The notes below the pieces were generated by a model. The model did not search any database. It saw only the letters and a program-made list of their open reading frames with translations, and was not told the DNA's origin. Position numbers and translations under genes: made by a program. Source: Altibacter sp. (GTDB lineage: Bacteria; Bacteroidota; Bacteroidia; Flavobacteriales; Flavobacteriaceae). From it: a stretch of DNA of 32,759 nucleotides. Location of the stretch: contig JANQOS010000037.1 of the NCBI GenBank assembly GCA_028285705.1, forward strand, positions 1-32,759, written 5' to 3'. This document shows positions 1 to 8,027 of this stretch, piece after piece (position 1 is the first letter of the stretch; every line of letters starts with the position of its first letter).

Positions 1-441
1 TTTTGCCAATACTTTCGTAGGCGCAATACCCACACCCACAGGCAGCCCCAGGTGACGGTAGATCTTATTTTTTATCTGATGTCCGTAATCGTTCAAATCT
101 ACATGCTCCATTCCACTTAGGTCCACAAAAGATTCGTCAATACTATACACTTCTACTTCCGGAGAAAAAGTAGTAAGTATATTCATTACCCGCTGTGACA
201 TTTCTCCGTATAGTGTATAATTGGAAGAGAAGAAGGTTACCTTATTCTTGACAAGATGCTTTTTGATTTTAAACACCGGTTCGAACATTGGAATATCCGC
301 CAATGCCTTTGCTTCTTTATTGGCTGCAATTACACAACCGTCATTATTACTTAATACCACTACGGGCTTGCCCCAAAGATCAGGACGAAATACCTGCTCG
401 CATGAGGCGTAAAAACTGTTACAATCTACCATTGCTATCAT
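1..441 (-). CDS. umuC: Y-family DNA polymerase V catalytic subunit UmuC (N-terminal part; runs off window edge)
   Basis: Reverse-strand reading from ATG at 441: [47 protein letters not shown]...[14 protein letters not shown], with the Y-family [10 protein letters not shown] and YSIDE motifs. Overlaps umuD by 4 bp. Confidence 0.93.
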   Translation of the reverse strand, partial: MIAMVDCNSFYASCEQVFRPDLWGKPVVVLSNNDGCVIAANKEAKALADIPMFEPVFKIKKHLVKNKVTFFSSNYTLYGEMSQRVMNILTTFSPEVEVYSIDESFVDLSGMEHVDLNDYGHQIKNKIYRHLGLPVGVGIAPTKVLAK

Positions 442-806
442 AGCGCATAGTGGATTATATAGGTAATAATTCCCCAAAGGACAAATTCTTTTTCTGAAGA
501 GATCTTCGGAATACGAATTACTTTAAACTCACCATCTTCCACTACCAATGCCAATCTTCCTATTGTAGCAGACAACGACCTGTCTACCAACAATACATCC
601 CGGTGTCTTATATTGAATTCTTTATAACCATTGCCTGTTATCCGAATAAAAAACGTAGCATCCTGATTGTGCATTAGTTCTTTATGTAAATCGATAGACG
701 CCTCCATATAATGGGTAGCAGCACTGGGGAAGCCTGTTTGTTTTGAAACTTCCGGCAAGTGGCGGTCTTTTGTTCTCTGAAGTTTTCCAGAAGTAATAAT
801 CTCCAT
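438..806 (-). CDS. umuD: UmuD-like S24-family protein (SOS mutagenesis), apparently catalytically degenerate
   Basis: ORF 438..929; likely start is the internal [12 protein letters not shown] at 806. Contains [30 protein letters not shown]...LLVDRSL...[11 protein letters not shown], matching UmuD layout. ATGA overlap with umuC. Confidence 0.85.
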   Translation of the reverse strand: MEIITSGKLQRTKDRHLPEVSKQTGFPSAATHYMEASIDLHKELMHNQDATFFIRITGNGYKEFNIRHRDVLLVDRSLSATIGRLALVVEDGEFKVIRIPKISSEKEFVLWGIITYIIHYAL

Positions 807-810
807 GATA

Positions 811-849
811 CAAAAATATGGAATTATTCCTAATATATGGAATATTTCC
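811..849 (-). promoter_or_regulatory. Candidate umuDC promoter/operator: two GGAAT-N-ATTCC-like inverted repeats next to a TATTTTTG -7-like box
   Basis: GGAATTATTCC at 820-830 (perfect) and GGAATATTTCC at 839-849 (one mismatch). Both are preceded by TAT and spaced 19 bp. CAAAAATA at 811-818 reads TATTTTTG on the minus strand, matching the Bacteroidetes TAnnTTTG -7 consensus. Confidence 0.45.
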
Positions 850-934
850 AATAAAAAGATATTTAGTGAAAATATATAATTCCCGTTAGCCGATACATTA
901 AAATTTCTTAGGTTTGACCCCATTACCAAAACCT

Positions 935-2359
935 ATGGAAAGTATTAGTGTTTTCGATATGTTGAAAATTGGCGTAGGGCCTTCCAGTTCCCATACGCTT
1001 GGCCCGTGGCGGGCTGCACGGCGATGGGTCGATGATCTAAAAAGCAAAGGGAAGTTTTATGAGATCAGCGAAGTTTCTGTCGATCTATATGGTTCTTTGT
1101 CCCTTACCGGAAAAGGCCATGCAACAGATATCGCCGTACTATTGGGCCTTAGTGGATTTGACCCTATTACATTTCCTACCGAAAAGATTGAAACTGAAAT
1201 AGCACAGATTACCTCAAAGAACAGGTTAAAGCTCAATAACGAATTGGAACTTCCCTTCAAACCGGAAGAATGTATAAGATTTAACCGAAAATTCTTAGAG
1301 TTCCATCCTAATGGAATTACATTTCGGGCAGTACTGAATAATGGGAAAAAGGTTGCTTCAACCTATTATTCAATTGGCGGCGGATTTGTGGTACAAAAAG
1401 AGCGAAAGCGTGCAAAAAAGAAGTTAGAGAAATTTGCGCACTTTCCCTTTCCTATTCAAACGGCTACCGACCTCTTAATGCACTGCACCAGTGAAGGGAA
1501 ATCCATCAGTGAAATGGTTTTGGAAAATGAACGGTCGCTGAGAAGCGATGAGGCTATTAGCAAAGGGCTTAAAGAGATTTGGGATGTGATGCTTGATTCT
1601 ATGTATACGGGTTGCCATACAGAAGGAAAACTTCCGGGAGGGCTCAATGTACAAAGGCGTGCTTTCGATATACATAAAAACCTGATCGGTGATGCCAAAT
1701 ATTCAAACCCGGAAGAATGGGTAGAAGCCATTAGAGGCACCACAGTAAAATTCAGGCAAATACTGAAGTGGGTTTCATGCTTTGCCCTGGCTGTGAATGA
1801 AGTGAACGCCTCATTAGGAAGAGTAGTAACAGCACCTACCAATGGAAGTGCCGGAGTGATTCCTGCAGTACTAATGTATTATATGGTCATTGAAAATCAC
1901 GATGCAGATTTTGATGATGTACAAAAATTCATGTTGGTAGCAGGAGAAATAGGAAGTTTGTTTAAAAAAGGGGCTACTATTTCGGCAGCTATGGGTGGTT
2001 GCCAGGCGGAGATAGGGGTTTCTTCGGCAATGGCGGCCGGAGCCCTGGCAGAATTAATGGGCGGAACCCCACAGCAAGTTCAAATGGCGAGCGAAATTGC
2101 TATGGAACATCATTTAGGTTTAACATGTGATCCCATCGGTGGCCTGGTACAAGTTCCATGTATAGAACGCAATGCTATGGGAGCTATCAAAGCTATAAAC
2201 GCTTGTGAAATGGCTTTGGACGGAGACCCGGCACATGCAAAGGTCCCACTGGATAAAGTGATCGCTACCATGTGGGAAACTGCAAAGGATATGAATACCA
2301 AGTACAAAGAGACCAGCGAAGGTGGATTAGCTGTGAAAGTAAGCCTAAGCGACTGCTAG
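935..2359 (+). CDS. sdaA: L-serine ammonia-lyase (single-chain, iron-sulfur type)
   Basis: MESISVFDMLKIGVGPSSSHTLGPWRAA; TAPTNGSAGVIPAVLMYY; GGCQAEIGVSSAMAAGAL; EHHLGLTCDPIGGLVQVPCIERNAMGAIKA. All are SdaA family signatures. ATG at 935 preferred over TTG at 914. Confidence 0.95.
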   Translation: MESISVFDMLKIGVGPSSSHTLGPWRAARRWVDDLKSKGKFYEISEVSVDLYGSLSLTGKGHATDIAVLLGLSGFDPITFPTEKIETEIAQITSKNRLKLNNELELPFKPEECIRFNRKFLEFHPNGITFRAVLNNGKKVASTYYSIGGGFVVQKERKRAKKKLEKFAHFPFPIQTATDLLMHCTSEGKSISEMVLENERSLRSDEAISKGLKEIWDVMLDSMYTGCHTEGKLPGGLNVQRRAFDIHKNLIGDAKYSNPEEWVEAIRGTTVKFRQILKWVSCFALAVNEVNASLGRVVTAPTNGSAGVIPAVLMYYMVIENHDADFDDVQKFMLVAGEIGSLFKKGATISAAMGGCQAEIGVSSAMAAGALAELMGGTPQQVQMASEIAMEHHLGLTCDPIGGLVQVPCIERNAMGAIKAINACEMALDGDPAHAKVPLDKVIATMWETAKDMNTKYKETSEGGLAVKVSLSDC

Positions 2360-2817
2360 CTTTTACAACTGGCTTTTCGTCTTGAATCTATAAGATGGAC
2401 AATTTTCCAGCCGTCATCGGTCTTGGCAAGCGTAAAGGCATTGGCTCCGCAATGACTAAACTCATCATTGAACCAGAACTCATAGGGCGTCCAAACATGC
2501 GCCAGATTACCATCTATTTGTACAATATAATCCAGAAGCCGTTCATCCCATTTATCAGTTTCGGGGCGCTTTGCTATTGCATTGATCAAATTATCGGCAT
2601 CTCCATCTTTTACATGGCTTTTTCCTTCTTTATCTGTAAAAACAGTTTGCATGAGCACAGTTGGCATCATTACGGAACGCATTTTAAGCGTGTCCCCTTC
2701 ATGGAAGCCATCAAAAAAGGTATCAACCACTTGCCTGGCATCGGCTTCAGAAAATTCATTTTGAGAAAAAGATACCGTAGATATCAGGAGGCAAAGAATT
2801 GAAAGAAGTAACTTCAT
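2356..2817 (-). CDS. Secreted NTF2/SnoaL-like (DUF4440-type) protein
   Basis: Signal peptide MKLLLSILCLLISTVSFSQ followed by a compact domain with VVDTFFDGFHEGDTLKMRSVM...AHVWTPYEFWFNDEFSHCGANAFTLAKTDDGWKIVHLIDSRR, typical of SnoaL-like/NTF2 folds. Confidence 0.75.
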   Translation of the reverse strand: MKLLLSILCLLISTVSFSQNEFSEADARQVVDTFFDGFHEGDTLKMRSVMMPTVLMQTVFTDKEGKSHVKDGDADNLINAIAKRPETDKWDERLLDYIVQIDGNLAHVWTPYEFWFNDEFSHCGANAFTLAKTDDGWKIVHLIDSRRKASCKS

Positions 2818-2884
2818 AAGAGAATGTTTAAAGATTGGTTTCCAAAATTAGTACTTTTACCGCTCATTTTGTTACAAAAAACAT

Positions 2885-3703
2885 ATGTCAGTAGCTAAAA
2901 AGGAATACAAGCGTATTACTACCAAGACTTTGGTAGATATGAAAAAGAAGGGCGAAAAGATATCAATGCTTACCGCTTACGATTACACAATGGCCAAAAT
3001 TGTGGACAGCGCAGGCATTGATGTGATCTTGGTAGGAGATTCTGCTTCTAATGTTATGGCGGGGCATGAAACCACTTTGCCCATCACACTCGATCAAATG
3101 ATCTATCACGCCGCTTCGGTAATTCGAGCTGTAGAACGTAGTTTGGTTGTAGTAGACCTTCCATTTGGGAGCTACCAGAGTGACCCTAAAGAAGCTTTGC
3201 GTTCTTCTATTCGCATTATGAAAGAAAGTGGCGCCCATGCTGTAAAGCTGGAAGGAGGAAAAGAGATAAAGGAATCTATTAAACGTATTCTAAATGCCGG
3301 AATTCCGGTAATGGGCCACTTGGGGCTCACACCACAATCCATTTACAAATTTGGGACCTATACAGTGCGTGCAAAGGAAGAGGAAGAAGCCGAAAAGCTT
3401 AAAGAAGATGCATTGTTCCTGGAGAGGATTGGTTGTTTTGCCATTGTCCTGGAAAAGGTTCCTGCTAAATTAGCAGCAGAAGTAGCCCAAAGCCTAACCA
3501 TTCCCATAATAGGAATAGGAGCCGGTAGTGGTGCCGACGGGCAAGTACTGGTAACACATGATATGCTGGGAATGACACATGAGTTCAATCCGCGCTTTTT
3601 ACGAAGATACCTCGATCTGTATTCTGATATGTCCAATGCTTTTCAACAATATATAAAAGATGTGAAAAGTGGTGACTTCCCAAGCGATAAAGAACAATAT
3701 TAA
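2885..3703 (+). CDS. panB: 3-methyl-2-oxobutanoate hydroxymethyltransferase
   Basis: [88 protein letters not shown]. Canonical PanB motifs. Confidence 0.97.
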   Translation: MSVAKKEYKRITTKTLVDMKKKGEKISMLTAYDYTMAKIVDSAGIDVILVGDSASNVMAGHETTLPITLDQMIYHAASVIRAVERSLVVVDLPFGSYQSDPKEALRSSIRIMKESGAHAVKLEGGKEIKESIKRILNAGIPVMGHLGLTPQSIYKFGTYTVRAKEEEEAEKLKEDALFLERIGCFAIVLEKVPAKLAAEVAQSLTIPIIGIGAGSGADGQVLVTHDMLGMTHEFNPRFLRRYLDLYSDMSNAFQQYIKDVKSGDFPSDKEQY

Positions 3704-4389
3704 TGCGCACCTCTGTTGAAAATCTTCAGGTATTGTATGAAGATAATCACCTGATCATTGTCAATAAACGCCCAGGCGATATTGTACAGGGTGATAAAAC
3801 CGGTGATATTCCCTTATCGGAAATTGTAAAAAAGTATATCGCTAAAAAATACAGCAAACCCGGAGCCGTATTTTTGGGTGTAGTACATCGGCTGGATCGC
3901 CCAACAAGTGGTATAGTAGTGTTTGCAAGAACTTCAAAAGCACTTTCGAGATTAAATAAATTATTTTCAGAAAGAAAAACCCAAAAAACCTACTGGGCAG
4001 TTGTGAAGAACACACCTTCAAAAAATTCGGGTACTTTAATTCATTTTCTGAAACGAAATACGAAACAAAATAAATCCTACGCAAATAGTAAAGAGGTGCC
4101 TGACAGCAAAAAGGCAATTTTGAGCTATTCCATACTAAAAAAGCTGGATAATTATACTTTGCTGGAAGTAGACCTGCAAACCGGAAGGCATCACCAAATC
4201 AGAAGTCAGCTTGCTGCCATAGGTTCACCTATAAAAGGAGATCTAAAATATGGTTTTGACCGAAGCAATAAAGATGGAAGCATACATCTTCATTCAAGAG
4301 AATTAAGCTTTACACATCCTGTAAAAAAAGAAGAGTTATCTATAATTGCTCCTCCGCCAAATGATGGTATCTGGAACGCTTGTATCTAG
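3703..4389 (+). CDS. RluA-family pseudouridine synthase
   Basis: VLYEDNHLIIVNKRPGDIVQGD...GVVHRLDRPTSGIVVFARTSKALSRL...LEVDLQTGRHHQIRSQLAAIGSPIKGDLKYG. HRLDRPTSG is the RluA active-site motif. TAATG coupling with panB. Confidence 0.95.
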   Translation: MRTSVENLQVLYEDNHLIIVNKRPGDIVQGDKTGDIPLSEIVKKYIAKKYSKPGAVFLGVVHRLDRPTSGIVVFARTSKALSRLNKLFSERKTQKTYWAVVKNTPSKNSGTLIHFLKRNTKQNKSYANSKEVPDSKKAILSYSILKKLDNYTLLEVDLQTGRHHQIRSQLAAIGSPIKGDLKYGFDRSNKDGSIHLHSRELSFTHPVKKEELSIIAPPPNDGIWNACI

Positions 4390-5042
4390 ATCGAAATAAT
4401 ATTGTTCTTTAACGCATAAATGACCAGCCCCACCCTATTCTTTATGTTGAGCTTATTAAAAAGTTCCTGTCGGTATCCGTCTATGGTCTTAGGACTTAAA
4501 TTCATGACCCCGGCAATTTCTTTATAGGTCATCTCACTACAAGCCAATTGCAGGAATGTAATTTCATTTTCTTTAAGTACCAACTGATTTTTTTGTTGCT
4601 CGGGTTGCAAAGAATGCAAAAGTGTTGTAGCAACTTTTTCGGAATGGTAATATCCTTTAGTGATAACTTCTGTCAACGCTTCCTGAAGTTTATCCGGATG
4701 AATGTCTTTCAGCAAATAACCTTTTGCACCTCCGCGCAGCATTTTTAGAATGGTCAATTCGTCATCCTCCATAGATAGTGCCAAAACTTTGATCTCCGGA
4801 TGTGTATTGGTAAGCCATTGCACAGTTTCGAAGCCGTCCATAACCGGCATATTAATATCCAATAGAATAATTTCGGGTAGCGTCTTAGCAGCCTTCATCT
4901 GTTGCTGTAGGTCAAAGCCGTTTTTAGCATGGTACAAAACCTTAAATCCGGAAAAAGTGTCAATCAGTTTTTCTAAAGAGCCGGCAAAGAGTAAATGGTC
5001 ATCTACAATTGCTATGGTATGGTCTGTGGGGTTATTTGTCAT
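4386..5042 (-). CDS. NarL/LuxR-type response regulator (signalling cassette 1)
   Basis: Receiver domain TIAIVDDHLLFAGSLEKL...ILLDINMPVMDGFETV...LSMEDD...GYLLKD; LuxR HTH ENEITFLQLACSEMTYKEIAGVMNLSPKTIDGYRQELFNKLNIKNRVGLVIYALKN. Confidence 0.95.
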   Translation of the reverse strand: MTNNPTDHTIAIVDDHLLFAGSLEKLIDTFSGFKVLYHAKNGFDLQQQMKAAKTLPEIILLDINMPVMDGFETVQWLTNTHPEIKVLALSMEDDELTILKMLRGGAKGYLLKDIHPDKLQEALTEVITKGYYHSEKVATTLLHSLQPEQQKNQLVLKENEITFLQLACSEMTYKEIAGVMNLSPKTIDGYRQELFNKLNIKNRVGLVIYALKNNIISI

Positions 5043-5832
5043 GGGTATAGGGATATTTTAAAAACAAGTTGGTTCCTTCTCCAATTTTCGAACTGATCGA
5101 TAAATCTGCTTCCAATAATTCTGCACGGCCCTTCATGGTTTGCATGCCGCTATTTTCATTATTTTGAGTAGGATCAAATCCTACACCGTCATCTTTCGCG
5201 GTAATTTCTAATTCGGTTTGTTTATAATTTAAATGTACTAATAAATTATTTGCTTTTGCATGCTTTATGACATTTGAAAAGAATTCCTGCAAGATTCTAA
5301 AGATGATAATTTCGTTTTCACTTTTAATAAAAGCTTCATTTCCTTCAATTTTGAAAGTTGCCTCTAAGAAATTTAACCTGTTAAATCGTTCCAGTTCCAG
5401 CTTCAAAGATGTGACAAGGCCGTTTTTCTGAATTACATCACTATTGAGGATCTTTGATAAAGAGCGGATCTCTGTAACAGATTCTTTAACTACTTCTTTA
5501 GTTTCCTTGATCTGGTCGTGGAACTCCAGCGGAGTTGTATTTAGTAACATATTTAACTGTATGTTCGCTACAGACAATAATTGTCCTACGTTATCATGCA
5601 GTTCCCATGCAATATTCTTTAACGTTTGTTCCTGTATCTCCAGTTGAGAATTTGCGAGTTCTTTTTCAAATTTTTGTTTTGCCTCAAGCCGGTCCATTAA
5701 AAATTTATTCTTCCTCCTTTGAAATGCAATTACAAATATGATTGCAAAAACAGCAAGGAAAAGTAGTATGGCAACGAAGTATATAATCAATAAAGCTTCT
5801 TGCCGTAATAATGGTTCTTGTTCCGGGCGCAT
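5032..5832 (-). CDS. DesK-type sensor histidine kinase (HisKA_3 + HATPase_c) with a single N-terminal TM (signalling cassette 1)
   Basis: One TM (LLIIYFVAILLFLAVFAIIFVIAF), H-box LKNIAWELHDNVGQLLSVANIQLN, N-box FRILQEFFSNVIKHAKAN, G-box DDGVGFDPTQNNENSGMQTMKGRAELL. Overlaps the RR gene by 11 bp. Confidence 0.93.
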   Translation of the reverse strand: MRPEQEPLLRQEALLIIYFVAILLFLAVFAIIFVIAFQRRKNKFLMDRLEAKQKFEKELANSQLEIQEQTLKNIAWELHDNVGQLLSVANIQLNMLLNTTPLEFHDQIKETKEVVKESVTEIRSLSKILNSDVIQKNGLVTSLKLELERFNRLNFLEATFKIEGNEAFIKSENEIIIFRILQEFFSNVIKHAKANNLLVHLNYKQTELEITAKDDGVGFDPTQNNENSGMQTMKGRAELLEADLSISSKIGEGTNLFLKYPYTHDK

Positions 5833-6494
5833 ATAAAAAATCCTATGATATAGAGAGAATACATAATAAAATTACAGCTAAAGATAACCTGAATATATAA
5901 ATTGAAAAACTCCGGGTTATGTGATTCACTAAAATAAGTACTATAAATAAACAATGGTGTTGTACACAAATGAAATATCAATGCTGCTACGGAAACATAA
6001 AAAGGCAGAGTTTTGTGCACCCTCAGAATTTCATTACTATTAAGAAGTTCGAGGTAATAAAAGAATATACTAAGGAATATGAGCAACGTACCAACGATAA
6101 CCGTAAATGGTGAGAAGGCTACAAAGTAGATTCCGGAAAAGACCAGGTAAAGAACACTGGTCAGTACAAATAGCACTAAAAGCACATTCAAAACCCTCTT
6201 AAGATTTTTTGATTTTAAGTACAGTTTAAAGTACGTTACATAAAATATCATACTAATTAGTAACTGTATATTATAAAGCCAATAATTCTGTTCGAAGACA
6301 GTTCCCTTCAGTGAGTTTAAAAAAGAAAAGTCATTAATGAAATAATTGTACCAACCAATGATCTCTACAAATACTGTAAATGCTAAATAGCAGACCAGTA
6401 TCAGTGAAAATTTATCATTAGATTTTCTATAATAATATATAGATGATAAAAAAGCTATTAATTCTAATAAATTGAAAAATAATCGTGTTTCCAA
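5787..6494 (-). CDS. Polytopic (about 7 TM) membrane protein of unknown function (signalling cassette 1)
   Basis: Repeated hydrophobic segments across the full 235 aa, no recognised catalytic motif. Overlaps the downstream HK gene by 46 bp, same strand. Confidence 0.8.
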   Translation of the reverse strand: METRLFFNLLELIAFLSSIYYYRKSNDKFSLILVCYLAFTVFVEIIGWYNYFINDFSFLNSLKGTVFEQNYWLYNIQLLISMIFYVTYFKLYLKSKNLKRVLNVLLVLFVLTSVLYLVFSGIYFVAFSPFTVIVGTLLIFLSIFFYYLELLNSNEILRVHKTLPFYVSVAALIFHLCTTPLFIYSTYFSESHNPEFFNLYIQVIFSCNFIMYSLYIIGFFICARNKNHYYGKKLY

Positions 6495-6497
6495 TGA

Positions 6498-6842
6498 CTA
6501 GTAAATATTAGGGGGCCAACCACCACCTACAGTGTTTAGAGAATCTATACTATAATTATTGGGAGAATCTGCTTTAACACCATTTGTAGGAGCTAAAAAC
6601 ACAGTGTTTTGTTTAGACTTTGAATCATCGTAAGCAGCAAAGTAAATTCTAATGCCGGGTTCAGAAGTTCCGGTATGATTCTTTTTTACATATGCCAGGT
6701 ACTCTTCTAACTCCTCTACACTAAAAACAAAGTCTCTAACATCTGAACCCAGGTCCTTATCTATTAAGGACGCACGGCTGTTCCAGTTGTTATACAACGC
6801 TCTTGCTTCGGTTTCGCTAATACATTTTGACGGTTTTTCCAT
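6498..6842 (-). CDS. Small soluble protein of unknown function (signalling cassette 1)
   Basis: 114 aa, 3 bp upstream of the 7TM gene. Shares ETxxAxxxxW, V(E/D)LEExLAxxK and G-x5-IRxY motifs with the 26156..26575 product. Confidence 0.75.
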   Translation of the reverse strand: MEKPSKCISETEARALYNNWNSRASLIDKDLGSDVRDFVFSVEELEEYLAYVKKNHTGTSEPGIRIYFAAYDDSKSKQNTVFLAPTNGVKADSPNNYSIDSLNTVGGGWPPNIY

Positions 6843-6918
6843 AATAATTGGGTTTTTAAAATTAGTTTCTTAAAAATAGTCAAAAACTTAGTCCTGCCTT
6901 CCATTAAATCATTAAAAA

Positions 6919-6954
6919 AGGGAAAATCCTGAGAATAAAAACAGGGTTTTTCCT
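6919..6954. promoter_or_regulatory. Pair of AGGR-W4-TCCT palindromic sites in the cassette 1/CHAP intergenic region
   Basis: AGGGAAAATCCT at 6919-6930 and AGGGTTTTTCCT at 6943-6954. The second lies in AAAACAGGGTTTTTCCT, 16/17 identical to AAAACAGGATTTTTCCT at 17283-17299. The pair can also form a 12-bp stem with two G-U pairs. Confidence 0.4.
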
Positions 6955-7120
6955 TATCATTTCCAAGAAAAAACCTTAAATAATCAGGTAAATGCCTCTT
7001 GTACAGATTTTTATTATAAAATAGCTTTCTAACTCCTATCCTGTTCAAAAAATCTTTAAAAGAATATTTTTTTAACTTTTACAAATAAAACACCAATACT
7101 AAAGATTAAAACAGCCGATC

Positions 7121-7939
7121 ATGAAAAAAACGTCTTACAAAAAAGAGCTTTCCATTAAAGCAACACAAAAGAAAAAAGGGACTGAGAATAACAAAAAAGA
7201 TGTTATGAAGATCCAGTCGTGGCTTTCCTTGTATGCAATTAAAAATCCAAGTGCCGGTACGGCAACATCTATAGACGGTGATTTTGGGCCGGCCACTGAA
7301 AAAGCCGTAAAGAACTTTCAAAAAGCAATGAATTTGCCCGTTTCAGGAATTGTTACCAAACTATTGTTCTCAAAATTATGCGCTCCTATGGAAGAGGCTT
7401 TTGAGAAACCCCTTACAGCTACAGGTCTAAGAGATATGGTGGTGGAGGCGTCAGAAAATCATCTCAACAATTTTGCTTACGAATTACAAATTAAAGGTGC
7501 TTCCAATAGCGGTCCATGGGTACGTGCCTATATGGATGGACATGAAGGTTCCTCGTGGTATTGGTGCATGGGATTTGCTCAAACAATTATAGACCAGGCT
7601 GCCAGCGCACAAGAAAAAAATTTCAAAACCCTGTTTCCCTTAACCTATAGTTGTGACACTGTTGGCAACAAAGGATTGGAGAAAGGGTTGCTAAGCAGGT
7701 ATCAGGATATAAGAAGGGATCCATCTTTAATAAAGCACGGAGACCTCTTTTTATTACAAAAGTCCAAATTTGACTGGATACATACCGGAATAATAACAGC
7801 TGTAAAAGACGATGTTATTGAGACCATTGAAGGAAATACAAATCAAGCAGGTTCCAGGAACGGTATTGCCGTGATGAAAAGAACCCGAAATTTTCGGAAA
7901 TCCAAAATAGATGTATTTTCAATTGAACCGTTAGTGTAG
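7121..7939 (+). CDS. Peptidoglycan-binding domain (PG_binding_1) + CHAP-like cysteine peptidase/amidase domain protein, no signal peptide
   Basis: PG_binding_1 motif DGDFGPATEKAVKNFQKAMNLPVSGIV; C-terminal putative Cys/His/acidic arrangement SSWYWCMGFAQTII ... HGDLFLLQ...WIHTGIITAV...TIEGNTN. Confidence 0.75.
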   Translation: MKKTSYKKELSIKATQKKKGTENNKKDVMKIQSWLSLYAIKNPSAGTATSIDGDFGPATEKAVKNFQKAMNLPVSGIVTKLLFSKLCAPMEEAFEKPLTATGLRDMVVEASENHLNNFAYELQIKGASNSGPWVRAYMDGHEGSSWYWCMGFAQTIIDQAASAQEKNFKTLFPLTYSCDTVGNKGLEKGLLSRYQDIRRDPSLIKHGDLFLLQKSKFDWIHTGIITAVKDDVIETIEGNTNQAGSRNGIAVMKRTRNFRKSKIDVFSIEPLV

Positions 7940-8027
7940 GACGGCAGGCTTGCTTCATTTTGCAAAAGGTCTATTGTTTTGCTGCTTACTTATCTGTAAA
8001 TTAGACAATCATACTTAACTACTTTCC

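Noticed and set aside
807-929. N-terminal extension of the UmuD ORF ([25 protein letters not shown]...)
   Set aside because: Does not resemble UmuD, covers the palindromic promoter region and overlaps the start of divergent sdaA. The internal ATG at 806 is the likely start.
2395-2802. 135-aa plus-strand ORF
   Set aside because: Antisense shadow of the SnoaL-like CDS, which has a signal peptide and recognisable domain.
6764-7048. 94-aa minus-strand ORF (MNRIGVRKLFYNKNLYKRHLPDYL...)
   Set aside because: Overlaps the cassette 1 small protein in another frame, spans the AT-rich regulatory region, and has no protein-like pattern.
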